A stretch of DNA of 34,655 bases, taken from assembly GCA_903951635.1 (NCBI GenBank), contig CAJBCV010000185.1, positions 1 to 34,655 on the forward strand, in the 5' to 3' direction. A program made the position numbers and the translations under genes. Shown piece after piece: positions 1-9,548 of the stretch; the first letter of the stretch is position 1; each line of letters begins with the position of its first letter. Source of the stretch: an uncultured Planctomycetaceae bacterium. GTDB taxonomy: Bacteria; Planctomycetota; Planctomycetia; Pirellulales; UBA1268. Below the pieces are notes generated by a model. That model searched no databases, was not told the DNA's origin, and saw only the letters and a program-made list of their open reading frames with translations.

Positions 1-2528
1 AGGAGCGTCTCGTAGAGCGTCCAGTAAGCGTCGAGCTTGTCGGGATTGCCCTCCGGACTGTCGGCCCGGCCGGCCCCCCAGAAGCGGTCGCGGCTGCGAC
101 GCACGAACCAATTACTGACGCCATCGACGAGCGCCGAGATCATTCCGGCCGCGGCGAAGTGGTCGAAGGCGTCCATCTTCTCGACGACACCACTGGCCGT
201 GGCGGAAAGCTCCGCGAGCATCCAGCGGTCGAGCTCAGACCGCTTTGATACCGGCCGCCAGCCGCGGGCCTTGGCCAGATCGGCGTGATCGAGGCTCCCG
301 GGCTCGTCGAGGAGCGTGCCGGGATCGAAGCCGTCGATGTTGGCGTAGATCACGAAGAACGAATAGACGTTCCAGAGCCGGATGAGGAACTCCGGCACGC
401 TCTCGCGGATCGTCCGCTCGCTGTAGCGGATCGTGGTCCACGGGGGCTGTCCGGCGAGGAAATACCAGCGCAGGGCGTCGGCGCCGTAGGCGTCGAAGAT
501 CACCCCCGGCTCTTTGTAATTGCGCTTGCTCTTGCTCATCTTCTGCCCGTCCTCGCCGAGCATCAGCCCGAGGACGATGCAGGTGCGGAAGGGGTGGGGA
601 TACTCGGCTGGCGGCGCGGCGACCCCCTCCGGGAGCATGCCCGGCCCGTCGCCGCCGAAGAGGAGCGTACTGATCGCCAGCTGGCTGTAGAACCACCCCC
701 GGGTCTGGTCGATCGCCTCGGAGATGAAGTGGGCGGGGAACTGCTCCGAAAACTCCTCTCTTCCTGCGTGCGGCCATCCCCACTGGGCAAAGGGCATCGC
801 TCCCGAGTCGAACCAGCAGTCGATCACCTCCGGCACGCGCCGCATCCGTGATCCAGGCGCGAAGGGGGAGTCGTAGGTGACCGCGTCGATGTACGGCTTG
901 TGGACGCGGAGATCGTCGCTGAGATCGGGATTGGCGGCCTTGGCCCGGTCGAAGACGTCGGTGCCGGCAACGCCCGGCTTGGCGAGGACGGCCTCGAAGG
1001 AAGGAACTGCCTCGGCTCGGCCGGTCGATTCACACACCCAGATCGGCAGCGGCGTTCCCCAGTAGCGTTCGCGGGAAAGGGCCCAGTCGACGTTCGTCTC
1101 GAGGAAATTGCCGAAGCGACCGTCCTTGATGTGCCCGGGGAGCCAGTCGATGCGGGCGTTGTTGGCGAGCATCGCGTCGCGGAACTGGCTGGTGCGGATG
1201 AACCAGCTCGCGCGCGGGTATTGGATGAGGGGATCGCTGTCGGCCCGCCAGCAGAAGGGATAATCGTGAACGACCTGTTCCTGGTGAACGAGGAGTCCAC
1301 GGCTGCGGAGATCGCGGATGATGTCGCGGTCGCATTCCTTGACGAACCGGCCGCTTCCCATCGGAAAGGCGTCGGTGAAGGTGCCGTCGGGGGCGACGCA
1401 ATTGAGGAGCGCAGGCCCACCGGACTCGAAGCGGGGCTGCTCCGCCATGAGGACGCCGTAGTCGACCTCGCCGAAGGCAGGGGCGACGTGGACGATGCCG
1501 GTACCGGAGTCGGTGGTGACGAAATCGGCCGCCACGACGCGCCACGCCGCCGGGGCCCGCCCGCCGCCGACGAGCGCAGAGGGATTCGGCGCCCCTTCTG
1601 GCCGATAGGTGTCGAAGGGGGGAAGATAGCTTTTCCCAACGAGGTCGCGGCCCGGCAACGTGGCGACGGTCGTGAAGGTCTTCTTGAGCTTCTCCGGCAG
1701 CGCCGCCGCGAGCGCTTCGGCGACGACGTATTCCGGCGCGCCGTCGACGAGGGTTCCCTCCGCGGTCGTCTCCCGAATCACCACATAGGCGAGATCGGCC
1801 TTCACCGCGGCGAATTGGTTCGACGGGAGCGTCCAAGGGGTCGTCGTCCAGGCGACGAGGCTGCGATCAGTCGGCACTCCGGCGTCGTCGAGAAGGGGGA
1901 AGGCAACGTAGACGCTCGGGTCGGCGACTTCCTTGTATCCCTGGCCCACCTCACCACTGGAGAGGGCCGTGCCCCCCTGCGCCCACCACCAGACGATCTT
2001 GTGGCCCCGGTAGAGGAGGCCGCGGTCGAAGAGATCGGCCAGCGCCCACCAGACACTCTCGACGTACGACTTGTGATAGGTGACGTAGGCCTCGGAGAGA
2101 TCGATCCAGAAGCCGATCCGCTCGGTGAGCGACTCCCACTCTTTCATGTACCGCCACACCGATTCCTGGCAGCGGTGGATGAACGGCTCGATGCCGTACT
2201 CCTCGATCTGCGCCTTGGAATGGATGCCGAGGGCCTTGCAGACCTCCACCTCGACCGGAAGGCCGTGGGTGTCCCAGCCCCCCTTGCGCTCGCAGAGTCT
2301 CCCGCGCATCGTCTGGTAGCGCGGATAGAGATCCTTGATCGTCCGCGTCAGGCAGTGCCCCGGATGGGGCATGCCGTTGGCGGTCGGGGGCCCCTCGAAA
2401 AAGACGAACCGCTCCGCCCCGGCACGCTGCTCGAGCGACTTCCGGTAGATCTGAGCCTCCCGCCAGAAGGCGAGGATCTCGGTCTCGTTCTTCGGAAAGT
2501 CGGGTTTGCCGCGGACAGAATCGAACAT
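1..2528 (-). CDS. ileS: isoleucyl-tRNA synthetase (C-terminus beyond window)
   Basis: Class I aminoacyl-tRNA synthetase that charges tRNA-Ile in the cytoplasm. The frame starts at the ATG at 2528 ([15 protein letters not shown]) and is open to the left edge, so about 842 residues are present and the C-terminal anticodon-binding part is missing. The HIGH signature reads HPGH at 2355-2366 after the typical [15 protein letters not shown] is exact at 528-542, followed by [22 protein letters not shown]. The editing domain carries [11 protein letters not shown]. One oddity: where many IleS proteins have a CxxC zinc knuckle before GTALS, this one reads [16 protein letters not shown], with no cysteines. 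No convincing Shine-Dalgarno precedes the start. It is the last gene of the minus-strand run, 73 bp after the oxidoreductase gene. Identity is certain; only the extent is limited. Confidence 0.97.
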   Translation of the reverse strand, partial: MFDSVRGKPDFPKNETEILAFWREAQIYRKSLEQRAGAERFVFFEGPPTANGMPHPGHCLTRTIKDLYPRYQTMRGRLCERKGGWDTHGLPVEVEVCKALGIHSKAQIEEYGIEPFIHRCQESVWRYMKEWESLTERIGFWIDLSEAYVTYHKSYVESVWWALADLFDRGLLYRGHKIVWWWAQGGTALSSGEVGQGYKEVADPSVYVAFPLLDDAGVPTDRSLVAWTTTPWTLPSNQFAAVKADLAYVVIRETTAEGTLVDGAPEYVVAEALAAALPEKLKKTFTTVATLPGRDLVGKSYLPPFDTYRPEGAPNPSALVGGGRAPAAWRVVAADFVTTDSGTGIVHVAPAFGEVDYGVLMAEQPRFESGGPALLNCVAPDGTFTDAFPMGSGRFVKECDRDIIRDLRSRGLLVHQEQVVHDYPFCWRADSDPLIQYPRASWFIRTSQFRDAMLANNARIDWLPGHIKDGRFGNFLETNVDWALSRERYWGTPLPIWVCESTGRAEAVPSFEAVLAKPGVAGTDVFDRAKAANPDLSDDLRVHKPYIDAVTYDSPFAPGSRMRRVPEVIDCWFDSGAMPFAQWGWPHAGREEFSEQFPAHFISEAIDQTRGWFYSQLAISTLLFGGDGPGMLPEGVAAPPAEYPHPFRTCIVLGLMLGEDGQKMSKSKRNYKEPGVIFDAYGADALRWYFLAGQPPWTTIRYSERTIRESVPEFLIRLWNVYSFFVIYANIDGFDPGTLLDEPGSLDHADLAKARGWRPVSKRSELDRWMLAELSATASGVVEKMDAFDHFAAAGMISALVDGVSNWFVRRSRDRFWGAGRADSPEGNPDKLDAYWTLYETL

Positions 2529-2601
2529 GGGAGGAGAGGCTTCGGGGGGCGGGGAATGGCGGGGGCTTGGAAGCGGGAGTCGGCAGATCGGACGGTGGAC
2601 G

Positions 2602-3675
2602 TCACAGCTCGACGGTCCGGCCGGTCTTGAAGGCTTCGTCGGCGGCGAGGACGATCCGCAGGCTGTTGACCGCGTCCTCCATGTGGGCGGTGAGGTCGCG
2701 ATCGTGGAGGATCGCGTCGAGAAACACCTCCTGCTCGCGAAGGCAGAGGCCGTCGTGGTCCGGCTCGTCGTGGCAGTCGATGAGCTCGTCACGCCGGGCA
2801 AACGTGCCGTCGGCCTTCGTCTCCGAGTGGTGGAGCTTGAGGAGCGCGGCCTTCGAATGGGCGTTGACGTCGTCGCTGGCGGCGTCCCCCTCCTTCGTGC
2901 CGACGATGCTCACGCACCCCTTCGGGCCGATGACGTCCTTCACGAAGTAGGCCACCTCGCTCATCATCGGGCCCCAGCCCGCCTCGTACCAGCCGACGGA
3001 GCCGTCGGCGAAGGTCACCTGGAGTTGGCCGTAGTTGTACATCCCCGGCACCAACTCGTCGGTGAGGCGGGCACCGATCGCCGAGACGCGGACCGGCTTC
3101 GATCCGGTCATCAGGCACATCACGTCGACGTAGTGAACCCCGCAATCGACGATCGGCGACATCGAGTTCATGAGCTGTTTGTGCGTCTTCCACTGATCGG
3201 CCGACGATTGCTGGTTGAGGTTCATCCGCATCACGAGCGGCTTTCCGAGCGTCTTGGCCGTCTCGATGAACTTCGTCCACGTCGGGTGGACGCGGAGGAC
3301 GTAGCCGATGACGAGCTTCTTCCCCGCCTGCTTCGCCAGATCGACGACCTCCCGGGCCTCGGCGACGGTGTTCGCCAGCGGCTTTTCGAGGAACACGTGG
3401 CACCCGGCAGCGAACGCCTTGCGGGCGTAGTCGGCGTGGGTGTCGGGATAGGTGTTGATCGAGACCGCGTCCGGCTTCGTGGCGGCGAGGGCCTCTTCGT
3501 AGTTCGAGAACTGCGGAGCGTCGGTGCCGAGGGCCGCCAGGAGCGCCTGCCGCGTTTTCGGGCCGCGCGACACGACGCCGACGATCTCGAAGCCATCGAG
3601 CGACTGATAGGCCTTGGCGTGGGAGGTGCCCATATGGCCGCAGCCGACGACGAGGATCCGGAGGGGACGGGACAT
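2602..3675 (-). CDS. Gfo/Idh/MocA family NAD(P)-dependent oxidoreductase
   Basis: A 357-residue dehydrogenase of the Gfo/Idh/MocA superfamily, which usually acts on sugars, inositols or related polyols. The N-terminus is a Rossmann fold with the dinucleotide-binding loop VVGCGHMG at about residues 9-16. The family EKPLA motif (catalytic-type Lys) is near residue 96. [11 protein letters not shown] segment near residue 177 matches the D-x3-H region that forms the substrate site. Length is normal for the family. The start is the ATG at 3675. It lies between the nucleoside phosphorylase gene (81 bp upstream) and ileS (73 bp downstream), and neither neighbour suggests a substrate. This superfamily is greatly expanded in planctomycetes, so the exact reaction cannot be assigned from sequence alone. 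Confidence 0.93.
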   Translation of the reverse strand: MSRPLRILVVGCGHMGTSHAKAYQSLDGFEIVGVVSRGPKTRQALLAALGTDAPQFSNYEEALAATKPDAVSINTYPDTHADYARKAFAAGCHVFLEKPLANTVAEAREVVDLAKQAGKKLVIGYVLRVHPTWTKFIETAKTLGKPLVMRMNLNQQSSADQWKTHKQLMNSMSPIVDCGVHYVDVMCLMTGSKPVRVSAIGARLTDELVPGMYNYGQLQVTFADGSVGWYEAGWGPMMSEVAYFVKDVIGPKGCVSIVGTKEGDAASDDVNAHSKAALLKLHHSETKADGTFARRDELIDCHDEPDHDGLCLREQEVFLDAILHDRDLTAHMEDAVNSLRIVLAADEAFKTGRTVEL

Positions 3676-3756
3676 GATGGATTCCTGGGGGAAGGGGCTC
3701 GCAGGCCCGGAGCGGGATGGGATGGCCGGGGGAGGGGAGCCGCAGCGGCCTGAGGG

Positions 3757-4593
3757 TCAGCCGCGGGCCTCGCCGGCACGGCGGACGGCCGACGCGACCA
3801 GCGCCCGGAGCTTCGGCTCGGCGGCCCTGGCGACGCCGAGAATCTTCTCCACCGTCGCGACCTCGAGGTGATCGGGGAGACACATGTCGGTGATCACCGA
3901 GATCCCCAGCACGCGCAGGCCCGCATGAACGGCGACGATCACCTCCGGCACCGTCGACATGCCGACGACATCGGCACCGATGACGCGGAGGAAGCGGTAT
4001 TCGGCCCGCGTCTCGAGATTCGGCCCGGTGACGGCGACGTAGACCCCACGGTGGGCGACGAAATCCTCGTGCCGCGCCACAGCCAGCGCCTCGTCGATCA
4101 GCTCCGGCGTGTACGGGGCCGACATGTCGGGGAAGCGCGAGCCGAGCCGGTCGTCGTTGATGCCGACGAGCGGGTTGTCGTTCATCAGATTGATGTGGTC
4201 GTCGATGATCATGATGTCGCCGGTGCGGAAGTGCGGATTGAGCCCACCGCAGGCGTTGGTCACGATCAGGAGGCTGGCGCCGAGGCGCTCGAGGACCCTG
4301 ACGGGGAACGTGATCTGCGCGAGCGGATATCCCTCGTAGGCGTGCATCCGCCCTTCCATGACGATCACCGGGACGCCGTCGAGCTGGCCGCAGACGAGTT
4401 GGCCGGCATGGCCGGTGGCCGTCGAGCGCGCGAAGTGAGGGATCTCGGCGTAGGGGATCACGACCTTTCCGGTGATCGCCGCGGTCACGCCGCCGAGACC
4501 GCTGCCCAGAATGATCCCCACGGCCGGTTGGTGGGGAAAGCGCGCCTGGATCGTGGCAACGGCCTCAGTGATCTTGTCGTACTGATCGAGCAT
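3757..4593 (-). CDS. punA: purine nucleoside phosphorylase, trimeric (PNP) family
   Basis: A 278-residue phosphorylase expected to split purine nucleosides with phosphate into base and (deoxy)ribose-1-phosphate in purine salvage. The start MLDQYDKITEAV at 4593 matches the family N-terminus. Family motifs are GSGLG (30-34), GHAG (61-64), GRMHAYEG (81-88, with phosphate-site His84), ACGG (114-117), GPNLETRAEY (190-199, base-site Glu194) and GMSTVPE (211-217). By collinear alignment with human PNP (E201, M219, N243), the purine-binding Asn is replaced by Asp236 in VITDMC. That could shift preference towards 6-aminopurines. The family is certain; inosine/guanosine versus adenosine or methylthioadenosine specificity is open. 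It follows the TPR gene after a 40 bp gap. Confidence 0.93.
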   Translation of the reverse strand: MLDQYDKITEAVATIQARFPHQPAVGIILGSGLGGVTAAITGKVVIPYAEIPHFARSTATGHAGQLVCGQLDGVPVIVMEGRMHAYEGYPLAQITFPVRVLERLGASLLIVTNACGGLNPHFRTGDIMIIDDHINLMNDNPLVGINDDRLGSRFPDMSAPYTPELIDEALAVARHEDFVAHRGVYVAVTGPNLETRAEYRFLRVIGADVVGMSTVPEVIVAVHAGLRVLGISVITDMCLPDHLEVATVEKILGVARAAEPKLRALVASAVRRAGEARG

Positions 4594-4633
4594 GCTCTCC
4601 GCGCCTCGCTGTCGCCTGAACTCGGGCCCGGGG

Positions 4634-5275
4634 TCAGGCGCGACCGACGAGGGCGCGGAACTCCGGGCGCTCGCGGATCGACGCCAGGTCGGGATCGACC
4701 TCCATGTGGGCGACGTCGTCATAGCCCAGCCGGAATGCCTCCCCGAGGCAGACAATCGCCTCGTCGAGAAGTCCGGCCATGGCCAGCGAGCAGGCCAGAT
4801 TGTAGCGGGCGAGGAAATCCGCTGGCAGACGGGCGACGAGCCGCCGGTCGAGTTCGAGCGCCCGCTCGTGAAGTCCCCGGCGGGAGGCAAGTTCCCCCAG
4901 CACCCGCAGAACATCGATCGAGTCGGGGTTGCGGGCGAGGATCCGCTCGAAGAAATCGATGTCGAAATCGAGTTGGTTGAGGCGGCCGAACCAGGCGAGC
5001 GACGAGGCCGGCGAACCTCCCGCAGGCGGCGCGGGTCTCTTCTTGGAACGACGCGGCGGTTGCGACGCGGCATCGCCGGCCGGATCATCCGCGCCTGGGG
5101 TATCAGCGGGGGCGGACAAGGAGAGGCCAGAACGGGGAATCGGGATGGGGGGAAAGCGCGGCGCCGGGCGGTGGCACTCAGCCGGATGCGGATTGGTGCC
5201 GACCGACGTCACTTCCGCTTCGACGGCCCTTTGGCGGGGGGCGGCAGCGGCTCGTTCTCTTCCGGGTGATCCCAA
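4634..5275 (-). CDS. TPR-repeat protein
   Basis: Up to 213 residues, of which only about the last 115 look structured. From SSLAWFGRLNQLDFDIDFFERIL onwards there are tetratricopeptide-type helices: DIDFFERILARNPDSIDVLRVL, then a helix pair ending in ALELDRRLVARLP, then ARYNLACSLAMAGLLDEAI. The final segment, DPDLASIRERPEFRAL, is a common ending in bacterial TPR proteins. TPRs bind peptides or partner proteins, and no partner is indicated here. The first ~90 residues are Pro/Ala/Arg-rich with a basic SKKRP stretch. The ATG at 5275 overlaps the end of the acidic-protein gene, so the true start may be a downstream GTG or TTG, for example near 5211. The gene is probably co-transcribed with the phosphorylase gene 40 bp downstream. 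Confidence 0.7.
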   Translation of the reverse strand: MGSPGRERAAAAPRQRAVEAEVTSVGTNPHPAECHRPAPRFPPIPIPRSGLSLSAPADTPGADDPAGDAASQPPRRSKKRPAPPAGGSPASSLAWFGRLNQLDFDIDFFERILARNPDSIDVLRVLGELASRRGLHERALELDRRLVARLPADFLARYNLACSLAMAGLLDEAIVCLGEAFRLGYDDVAHMEVDPDLASIRERPEFRALVGRA

Positions 5276-5424
5276 TCCGGATCGTTCTCCTCCTCCTCGA
5301 AGTCGTCGTCGAACTCGTCGTCGAAGTCGTCGAAGCTCGACTCCTCCTCGGGAATGGGCTGGGCGGTGATGTCCTCCTCGTCGCCGAGATCATCCTCGGA
5401 GTCCTCGGACTCATCCCCCTTCAT
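5209..5424 (-). CDS. small highly acidic protein, function unknown
   Basis: A 71-residue protein from the ATG at 5424. More than half of residues 1-55 are Asp or Glu (EDSEDDLGDEED, then DDFDDEFDDDFEEEEND), followed by a short basic tail, PPPAKGPSKRK. The DNA shows the matching GAx-rich codon run on the minus strand. An alternative ATG at 5535 would add a hydrophobic N-terminus (MIAFPPLSLPVVPSLFG), giving 108 residues with a possible membrane anchor or signal segment; neither start has a good ribosome binding site. The family is not recognised. Short acidic, low-complexity proteins of this kind are common beside housekeeping genes in planctomycetes. The end overlaps the longest reading of the TPR gene in another frame. 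Confidence 0.5.
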   Translation of the reverse strand: MKGDESEDSEDDLGDEEDITAQPIPEEESSFDDFDDEFDDDFEEEENDPDWDHPEENEPLPPPAKGPSKRK

Positions 5425-5671
5425 TACCACGCCCGACCGTGGACACGCCCGCGCCAACAGCACAGCGGACGGCAGCGCCAGCGCTCCGAACAAGGAGGGG
5501 ACGACCGGCAGGGAGAGCGGCGGGAAGGCGATCATGGGGCGGCTGACTTCGGGGGGAGCGGGAAGCGGAGGGGGGGGAATCGCTCGGAAAGCCCCTTGAG
5601 AGAACCCTCTCGTCGGGGGCGCGTCAAGACGCGTCGGCGGGGCCGACGGCATCCTGGCGGAAAACCGGTCA

Positions 5672-5710
5672 GGAACGAGGCGGGAACGAGGCGGGAACGA
5701 GGCGGGAACG
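5672..5710. repeat. 11-bp minisatellite, about 3.5 copies
   Basis: Three exact tandem copies of GGAACGAGGCG (5672-5682, 5683-5693, 5694-5704) are followed by a partial copy. They lie in the 328-bp gap between the end of argJ and the acidic-protein gene. Apart from these and a run of G tracts at 5551-5578, I see nothing else in this gap. Confidence 0.9.
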
Positions 5711-5752
5711 GGAAGCGGTGGCGACCGGAGCGGGAAAAATGCCCCGAACGCG

Positions 5753-6976
5753 TCAGGTGTGGTAGTCGGCGTTGAGGTGGACGTATTCCGCGGTGAGGTC
5801 ACTGGAATAAAAACGGATCGACTCGTTCCCGAAACCCATGTCGAGTTCGATGAGCGTCTCGCGAGCCGCCTTGATCGACTCAGAGACGGCGTCTCCATCG
5901 AACTCGACCGGGGCCCCATCGCGGAACAGGAGGGTGCCGTTGAGGCGGAGGACCATCTTCTCCGGGTCGAAGTACACGCCCGAATAGCCGGCCGCCGAGA
6001 CGATCCGGCCCCAGTTGGGATCGGCCCCGCAGACCGCCGTCTTCACCAGCGGGCTGTCGGCGATCGTGCGGGCGATCTGCCGTGCCTGATCGCGCGTCGG
6101 GCATCCCCGCACCTCGATGCGAAGCACATGGGTCGCTCCCTCGCCGTCGTCGGCGATCTCGCGGGCGAGCGTATCGCAGGCGTCGAGGAGGGCGCGGCCG
6201 AAGGCGTCGAGATCGGCCCCTTTGAGCCGCTTTCCCCCGGCAGCGCCGTTGGCGACGAGGAGCACCGTGTCGTTGGTGCTCGTGTGGCCATCGACGCTGA
6301 CGCAATTGAAGGTCTGCTCGGCGGCCTCACCGAGAAGGCGTTGGGCGTCGCGCGGGTCGAGATCGGCGTCGGTGAGGATCACGCCAAGCATCGTCGCCAG
6401 CTTCGGCCCCACCATCGCCGCCCCCTTCGCCATGCCGAAGAGTGTGTAGGAAGTGCCGCCGGCGGTGAAGCTCGAGCCGGCGAGCTTCGGTCGGGTGTCG
6501 GTGGTCATCATGCCGCGGGCGGCGGTGACGACGGCGTCGGCGTCGTGGGCGAGTTTCGCCGCCACCAAACCGAGCCCCTTCTCGATCTTCGCCAGGGGCA
6601 GAAACTCCCCGATCACGCCGGTGGAAAGGACGAGGACGGCGTCGGCCGCGGCGCCGACCTGCTCCCCGGCAGCCGCCGCCATCCGCTCGGCATCGGCAAG
6701 TCCCCGGGATCCGGTGCACGCATTGGCATTGCCGGAATTGATGGCGATCGCCCGGAAGCCTTCCCCGGGCGTCCGCGTCCGGTCGTAGACCACCGGCGCC
6801 GCGCAGACGAGGTTGGTCGTGTAGACGCCCGCCGCCGTGGCGGGGCGATCGGAGACGACCAGCGACACGTCCTCACGGGTCGGATTTCGCTTCAGTCCGG
6901 CGTGGATGCCGGCGACTCGGAAGCCCTTGGGGAGAGACGGGATCGGGAGACGCAGCGGGGTTTCGGCGATGGGCAT
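5753..6976 (-). CDS. argJ: bifunctional ornithine acetyltransferase / N-acetylglutamate synthase
   Basis: ArgJ (407 residues) transfers the acetyl group of N-acetylornithine to glutamate, closing the cyclic arginine pathway. In bifunctional forms it also makes N-acetylglutamate from acetyl-CoA. The precursor self-cleaves before a Thr nucleophile. Here that site is Thr195 in KLATMLGVI, matching the family ATML motif, and the oxyanion-hole motif TGVIG is at 119-123. Other hallmarks are INSGNANACTG and CGADPNWGRI. Length is typical for the unprocessed chain. It follows argC by 102 bp on the same strand, so two consecutive enzymes of the acetylated pathway are encoded together. Whether it is mono- or bifunctional cannot be decided here. 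The start is the ATG at 6976. Confidence 0.97.
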   Translation of the reverse strand: MPIAETPLRLPIPSLPKGFRVAGIHAGLKRNPTREDVSLVVSDRPATAAGVYTTNLVCAAPVVYDRTRTPGEGFRAIAINSGNANACTGSRGLADAERMAAAAGEQVGAAADAVLVLSTGVIGEFLPLAKIEKGLGLVAAKLAHDADAVVTAARGMMTTDTRPKLAGSSFTAGGTSYTLFGMAKGAAMVGPKLATMLGVILTDADLDPRDAQRLLGEAAEQTFNCVSVDGHTSTNDTVLLVANGAAGGKRLKGADLDAFGRALLDACDTLAREIADDGEGATHVLRIEVRGCPTRDQARQIARTIADSPLVKTAVCGADPNWGRIVSAAGYSGVYFDPEKMVLRLNGTLLFRDGAPVEFDGDAVSESIKAARETLIELDMGFGNESIRFYSSDLTAEYVHLNADYHT

Positions 6977-7078
6977 GGAGGCGAGCCTGCGGAAAAAAAT
7001 GGGACGGAATCGGGGGAGGGAAGGGGCGTGGCGGAATGGAGGAGGATGCCGAAAAAAACGACTCCCGTCGCGACCGGA

Positions 7079-8089
7079 TCAGAGCATGCCGGTCGATTCC
7101 GGGAAGCCGTGGAGGCAGTTGAAGTTCTGAACGGCGGCTCCCGACGCCCCTTTGACGAGGTTGTCGAGGCAGCTGATGAGGAGGATGCGGCCGCGGACGA
7201 TGCGGGCGGTGATGTCGCAGAAGTTTGTGTCGACGGTGTCCTTCGTGCCGGGGAGATGATCGACGACGCGGACGAATCGCTCGCCGGCGTAGGCCTCGCG
7301 GAGGCAGGCCATCACCCCCGCCTCGGTCACCGTGCCGCGGGGCTTGGCGTAGATCGTTGACAGGATGCCGCGATCCATCGGGGCCAGTTGCGGGGTGAAG
7401 ATCACCGTCGGTGCCGAGCCTGCGAACCGGCCGATGACCTGCTCGATCTCGGGGGTGTGGCGGTGGCGACCGACGTTGTAGGCCGACATGCTCTCGTTGC
7501 ACTCGGGAAAGTGCGTCATCAGCTTCGGCTGGCGCCCGGCGCCGCTCACCCCGCTCTTGGAGTCGACGATGATGTCGTCGCGCTCGATGAGGCCGGCCCG
7601 CATCAGGGGGGCCAGCGGAAGGATCGCCGAGGTCGAATAGCAGCCCGGATTGGCGACGAGATCGGCCCCGCGAATCCGCTCCCGGAACAGCTCCGGAAGG
7701 CCGTAGACCGTCTTCCCCAGCCGGGAGGCGTCGGGATGCTCGTGGCCATACCACTCGAGGTAGGTCGCGGCGTCGTCGAGCCGGTAGTCGGCCGAGAAGT
7801 CGATCACCTTCGCGCCGGCGGCGAGCACCCGGGGGAGGATCTCGGCGCTGGCGCAATGCGGAAGACAGCCGAAGACGCAATCGGCACGCTTGCCGACCTC
7901 CTCCGGGGAGAGATCCTCAAGCGTCAGATCGAGGCGGCCGACGAGGCTTGGATGAACGCTCGAGATCGGCGGGCTGCCATCCTGACGGCTGGTGACGGCG
8001 ACGATCTCCACCTCCGGATGGCGGAGGAGGATCTTGAGGAGTTCCAGGGCGGTGTAGCCGGTGGCACCGAGGACGGCGACTTTGACCAT
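7079..8089 (-). CDS. argC: N-acetyl-gamma-glutamyl-phosphate reductase
   Basis: ArgC (336 residues) reduces N-acetylglutamyl phosphate to the semialdehyde using NADPH, the third step of arginine synthesis. The N-terminal nucleotide-binding motif is [15 protein letters not shown]. The catalytic Cys150 sits in [11 protein letters not shown], and the catalytic His is in [28 protein letters not shown] is the usual substrate-binding segment. The reading frame extends further upstream, but the ATG at 8089 is chosen because [11 protein letters not shown] is the family N-terminus and GAGGAAC lies just before it. argJ follows 102 bp downstream. Confidence 0.97.
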   Translation of the reverse strand: MVKVAVLGATGYTALELLKILLRHPEVEIVAVTSRQDGSPPISSVHPSLVGRLDLTLEDLSPEEVGKRADCVFGCLPHCASAEILPRVLAAGAKVIDFSADYRLDDAATYLEWYGHEHPDASRLGKTVYGLPELFRERIRGADLVANPGCYSTSAILPLAPLMRAGLIERDDIIVDSKSGVSGAGRQPKLMTHFPECNESMSAYNVGRHRHTPEIEQVIGRFAGSAPTVIFTPQLAPMDRGILSTIYAKPRGTVTEAGVMACLREAYAGERFVRVVDHLPGTKDTVDTNFCDITARIVRGRILLISCLDNLVKGASGAAVQNFNCLHGFPESTGML

Positions 8090-8187
8090 CGGGGTTCCTC
8101 GAAGGGGTGGGTCCAGCGGTGTTATAGCGATCAGGGGCCCGAACACTCTACGTCGGCTGAGCCACCGATGGCCGCAGCGGGCTCGGA

Positions 8188-8865
8188 TCAGGCCTGCGGG
8201 CCGGCCGGGCGGCGGCCGCGGGGGCGGCGGCTGACGGGGGTCGAGCAGTGGACCGCGATCAGCCGCACGAGCCAGGCGGACACGGCCCCCTTCGTTCCCC
8301 GACGCTCCCCCACCTTCGCATGCGATGCGTCGTAGACGGCGACGGCCGTCGACCCGGCATTCACCGCGGAGAGGTCGTTGACGACGATCAGGTCGCACGC
8401 TTTGGCGTCGATCTTCTCCAGGGCCCGCCGCGGATCGGCGCCGGGCTCGAGGGCGAAAGCCACCATCCATTGCTCCGGACGAGATCGGCGGGAGAGGGTG
8501 GCGATGATGTCGGGGGTCGGATCGAGGGTGAGCGAGAGCCCGGAGCCCTTGCGGGGGATCTTGCCCGGGACCCGCGCGGCTGGCTCGAAATCACACGGGG
8601 CCGCCGCCGCGATCACGCCGTCGACGCGGGGGAGTTCCACGAGGCAGGCGGCGAGCATGTCACGTGTCGAGACGACCGGGATGACGCGTGCCTTCGCCGG
8701 ATAGGCCACCGACACTGGTCCGCTGACGATGGTCACCGCGTGCCCGGCGGCGAGGGCGGCACGGGCGATCGCCGCGGCCATCCGCCCGCTCGACCCGTTG
8801 GTGAGGTAGCGGACGTCGTCGATATAGGCTCGTGTCGGACCGGCGGTGAGGAGGATGTGTGACAA
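8188..8865 (-). CDS. coaB: phosphopantothenate-cysteine ligase (stand-alone CoaB)
   Basis: CoaB (225 residues) joins cysteine to 4'-phosphopantothenate, using CTP in most bacteria. It is the second half of the usual CoaBC fusion but is a separate gene here. Seen motifs are [25 protein letters not shown] (nucleotide site), [25 protein letters not shown] (the KxKK-like segment), [11 protein letters not shown], and [15 protein letters not shown]. The first codon is TTG (8863-8865), nine nucleotides after the coaC stop, so translational coupling is likely. The C-terminus is a short Arg/Pro-rich tail. The product of CoaC next door is made from the product of this enzyme. Confidence 0.93.
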   Translation of the reverse strand: MSHILLTAGPTRAYIDDVRYLTNGSSGRMAAAIARAALAAGHAVTIVSGPVSVAYPAKARVIPVVSTRDMLAACLVELPRVDGVIAAAAPCDFEPAARVPGKIPRKGSGLSLTLDPTPDIIATLSRRSRPEQWMVAFALEPGADPRRALEKIDAKACDLIVVNDLSAVNAGSTAVAVYDASHAKVGERRGTKGAVSAWLVRLIAVHCSTPVSRRPRGRRPAGPQA

Positions 8866-8874
8866 GGGCAGCGC

Positions 8875-9504
8875 TCACCCCTTCCGCGGCCGACCGCCGC
8901 CGGCCAGAACCGCCGCGATCATCGTGGCGATCTCGGTCGGCTCCGCCATTCGGCCCACGCCCGACTGCCGGCAGGAGAGCCATCCGCTCCCCGGGGGGAC
9001 GATCCGGGCTCCGTCGGCGGCGACCTGAGCGACGTTCCGCTGCACGGCCGGCTTCTCCCACATCGCGGCGTTCATCGCCGGCGCCAGGATCACCGGACAC
9101 TCGGCGCAAAGCAGGAGCGTCGTGAGGAGGTCGTCGGCGCTCCCCTGCGCGACCTTGGCGAGAAAGTCGGCCGAAGCCGGAGCAACGACGACGCAGTCGG
9201 CCCGGGCAGCCAATTCGATGTGGGCCCCGAGGGGGTGCGACGAGGAGTCGAAGCCGCGCGTCGCCACCGGGCGGCCGGTGAGGGCCGCGAAGGTCGCCGT
9301 GCCGACGAACTTCCGCGCGTGCTTCGTCAGCACGGCCGTCACTCCGGCGCCCTGCTGGACGAGGAGGCTCGTCAGCGCCGCCGCCTTGTAGGCCGCGATG
9401 CCCCCCGACACCCCTACGACGATTTCACGGCCGGCGAGACTGCCTTCCGCCACTGGAGCGCCCACCGCGACAGCATCTCCGCGAGGTGAGGGTACCGGGG
9501 ACAA
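8875..9504 (-). CDS. coaC: phosphopantothenoylcysteine decarboxylase (stand-alone CoaC)
   Basis: CoaC is an FMN flavoprotein that decarboxylates phosphopantothenoylcysteine to phosphopantetheine on the way to coenzyme A. Motifs are GVSGGIAAYKAA (FMN-binding loop), the active-site His95 in GAHIELAARAD, PAMNAAMW (142-149) and Cys178 in GWLSCRQSGVGRM. All catalytic elements are intact. The longest reading starts with TTG at 9504; GTG codons at 9465 and 9453 are alternatives, and GGAGAT lies just before the former. The first ~24 residues are therefore uncertain. It is followed by coaB after 9 bp and preceded by rpoZ (44 bp), forming a yicC-gmk-rpoZ-coaC-coaB run. Confidence 0.94.
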   Translation of the reverse strand: MSPVPSPRGDAVAVGAPVAEGSLAGREIVVGVSGGIAAYKAAALTSLLVQQGAGVTAVLTKHARKFVGTATFAALTGRPVATRGFDSSSHPLGAHIELAARADCVVVAPASADFLAKVAQGSADDLLTTLLLCAECPVILAPAMNAAMWEKPAVQRNVAQVAADGARIVPPGSGWLSCRQSGVGRMAEPTEIATMIAAVLAGGGRPRKG

Positions 9505-9548
9505 GTCCTCGAACGGCCGAGGAGTTCTCCACCGAAGGGGCCCGTTGG

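Noticed and set aside
900..2630. 576-codon open frame on the plus strand opposite ileS
   Set aside because: It is the antisense shadow of a GC-rich gene; its translation has no family motifs, while the minus frame has complete IleS signatures.
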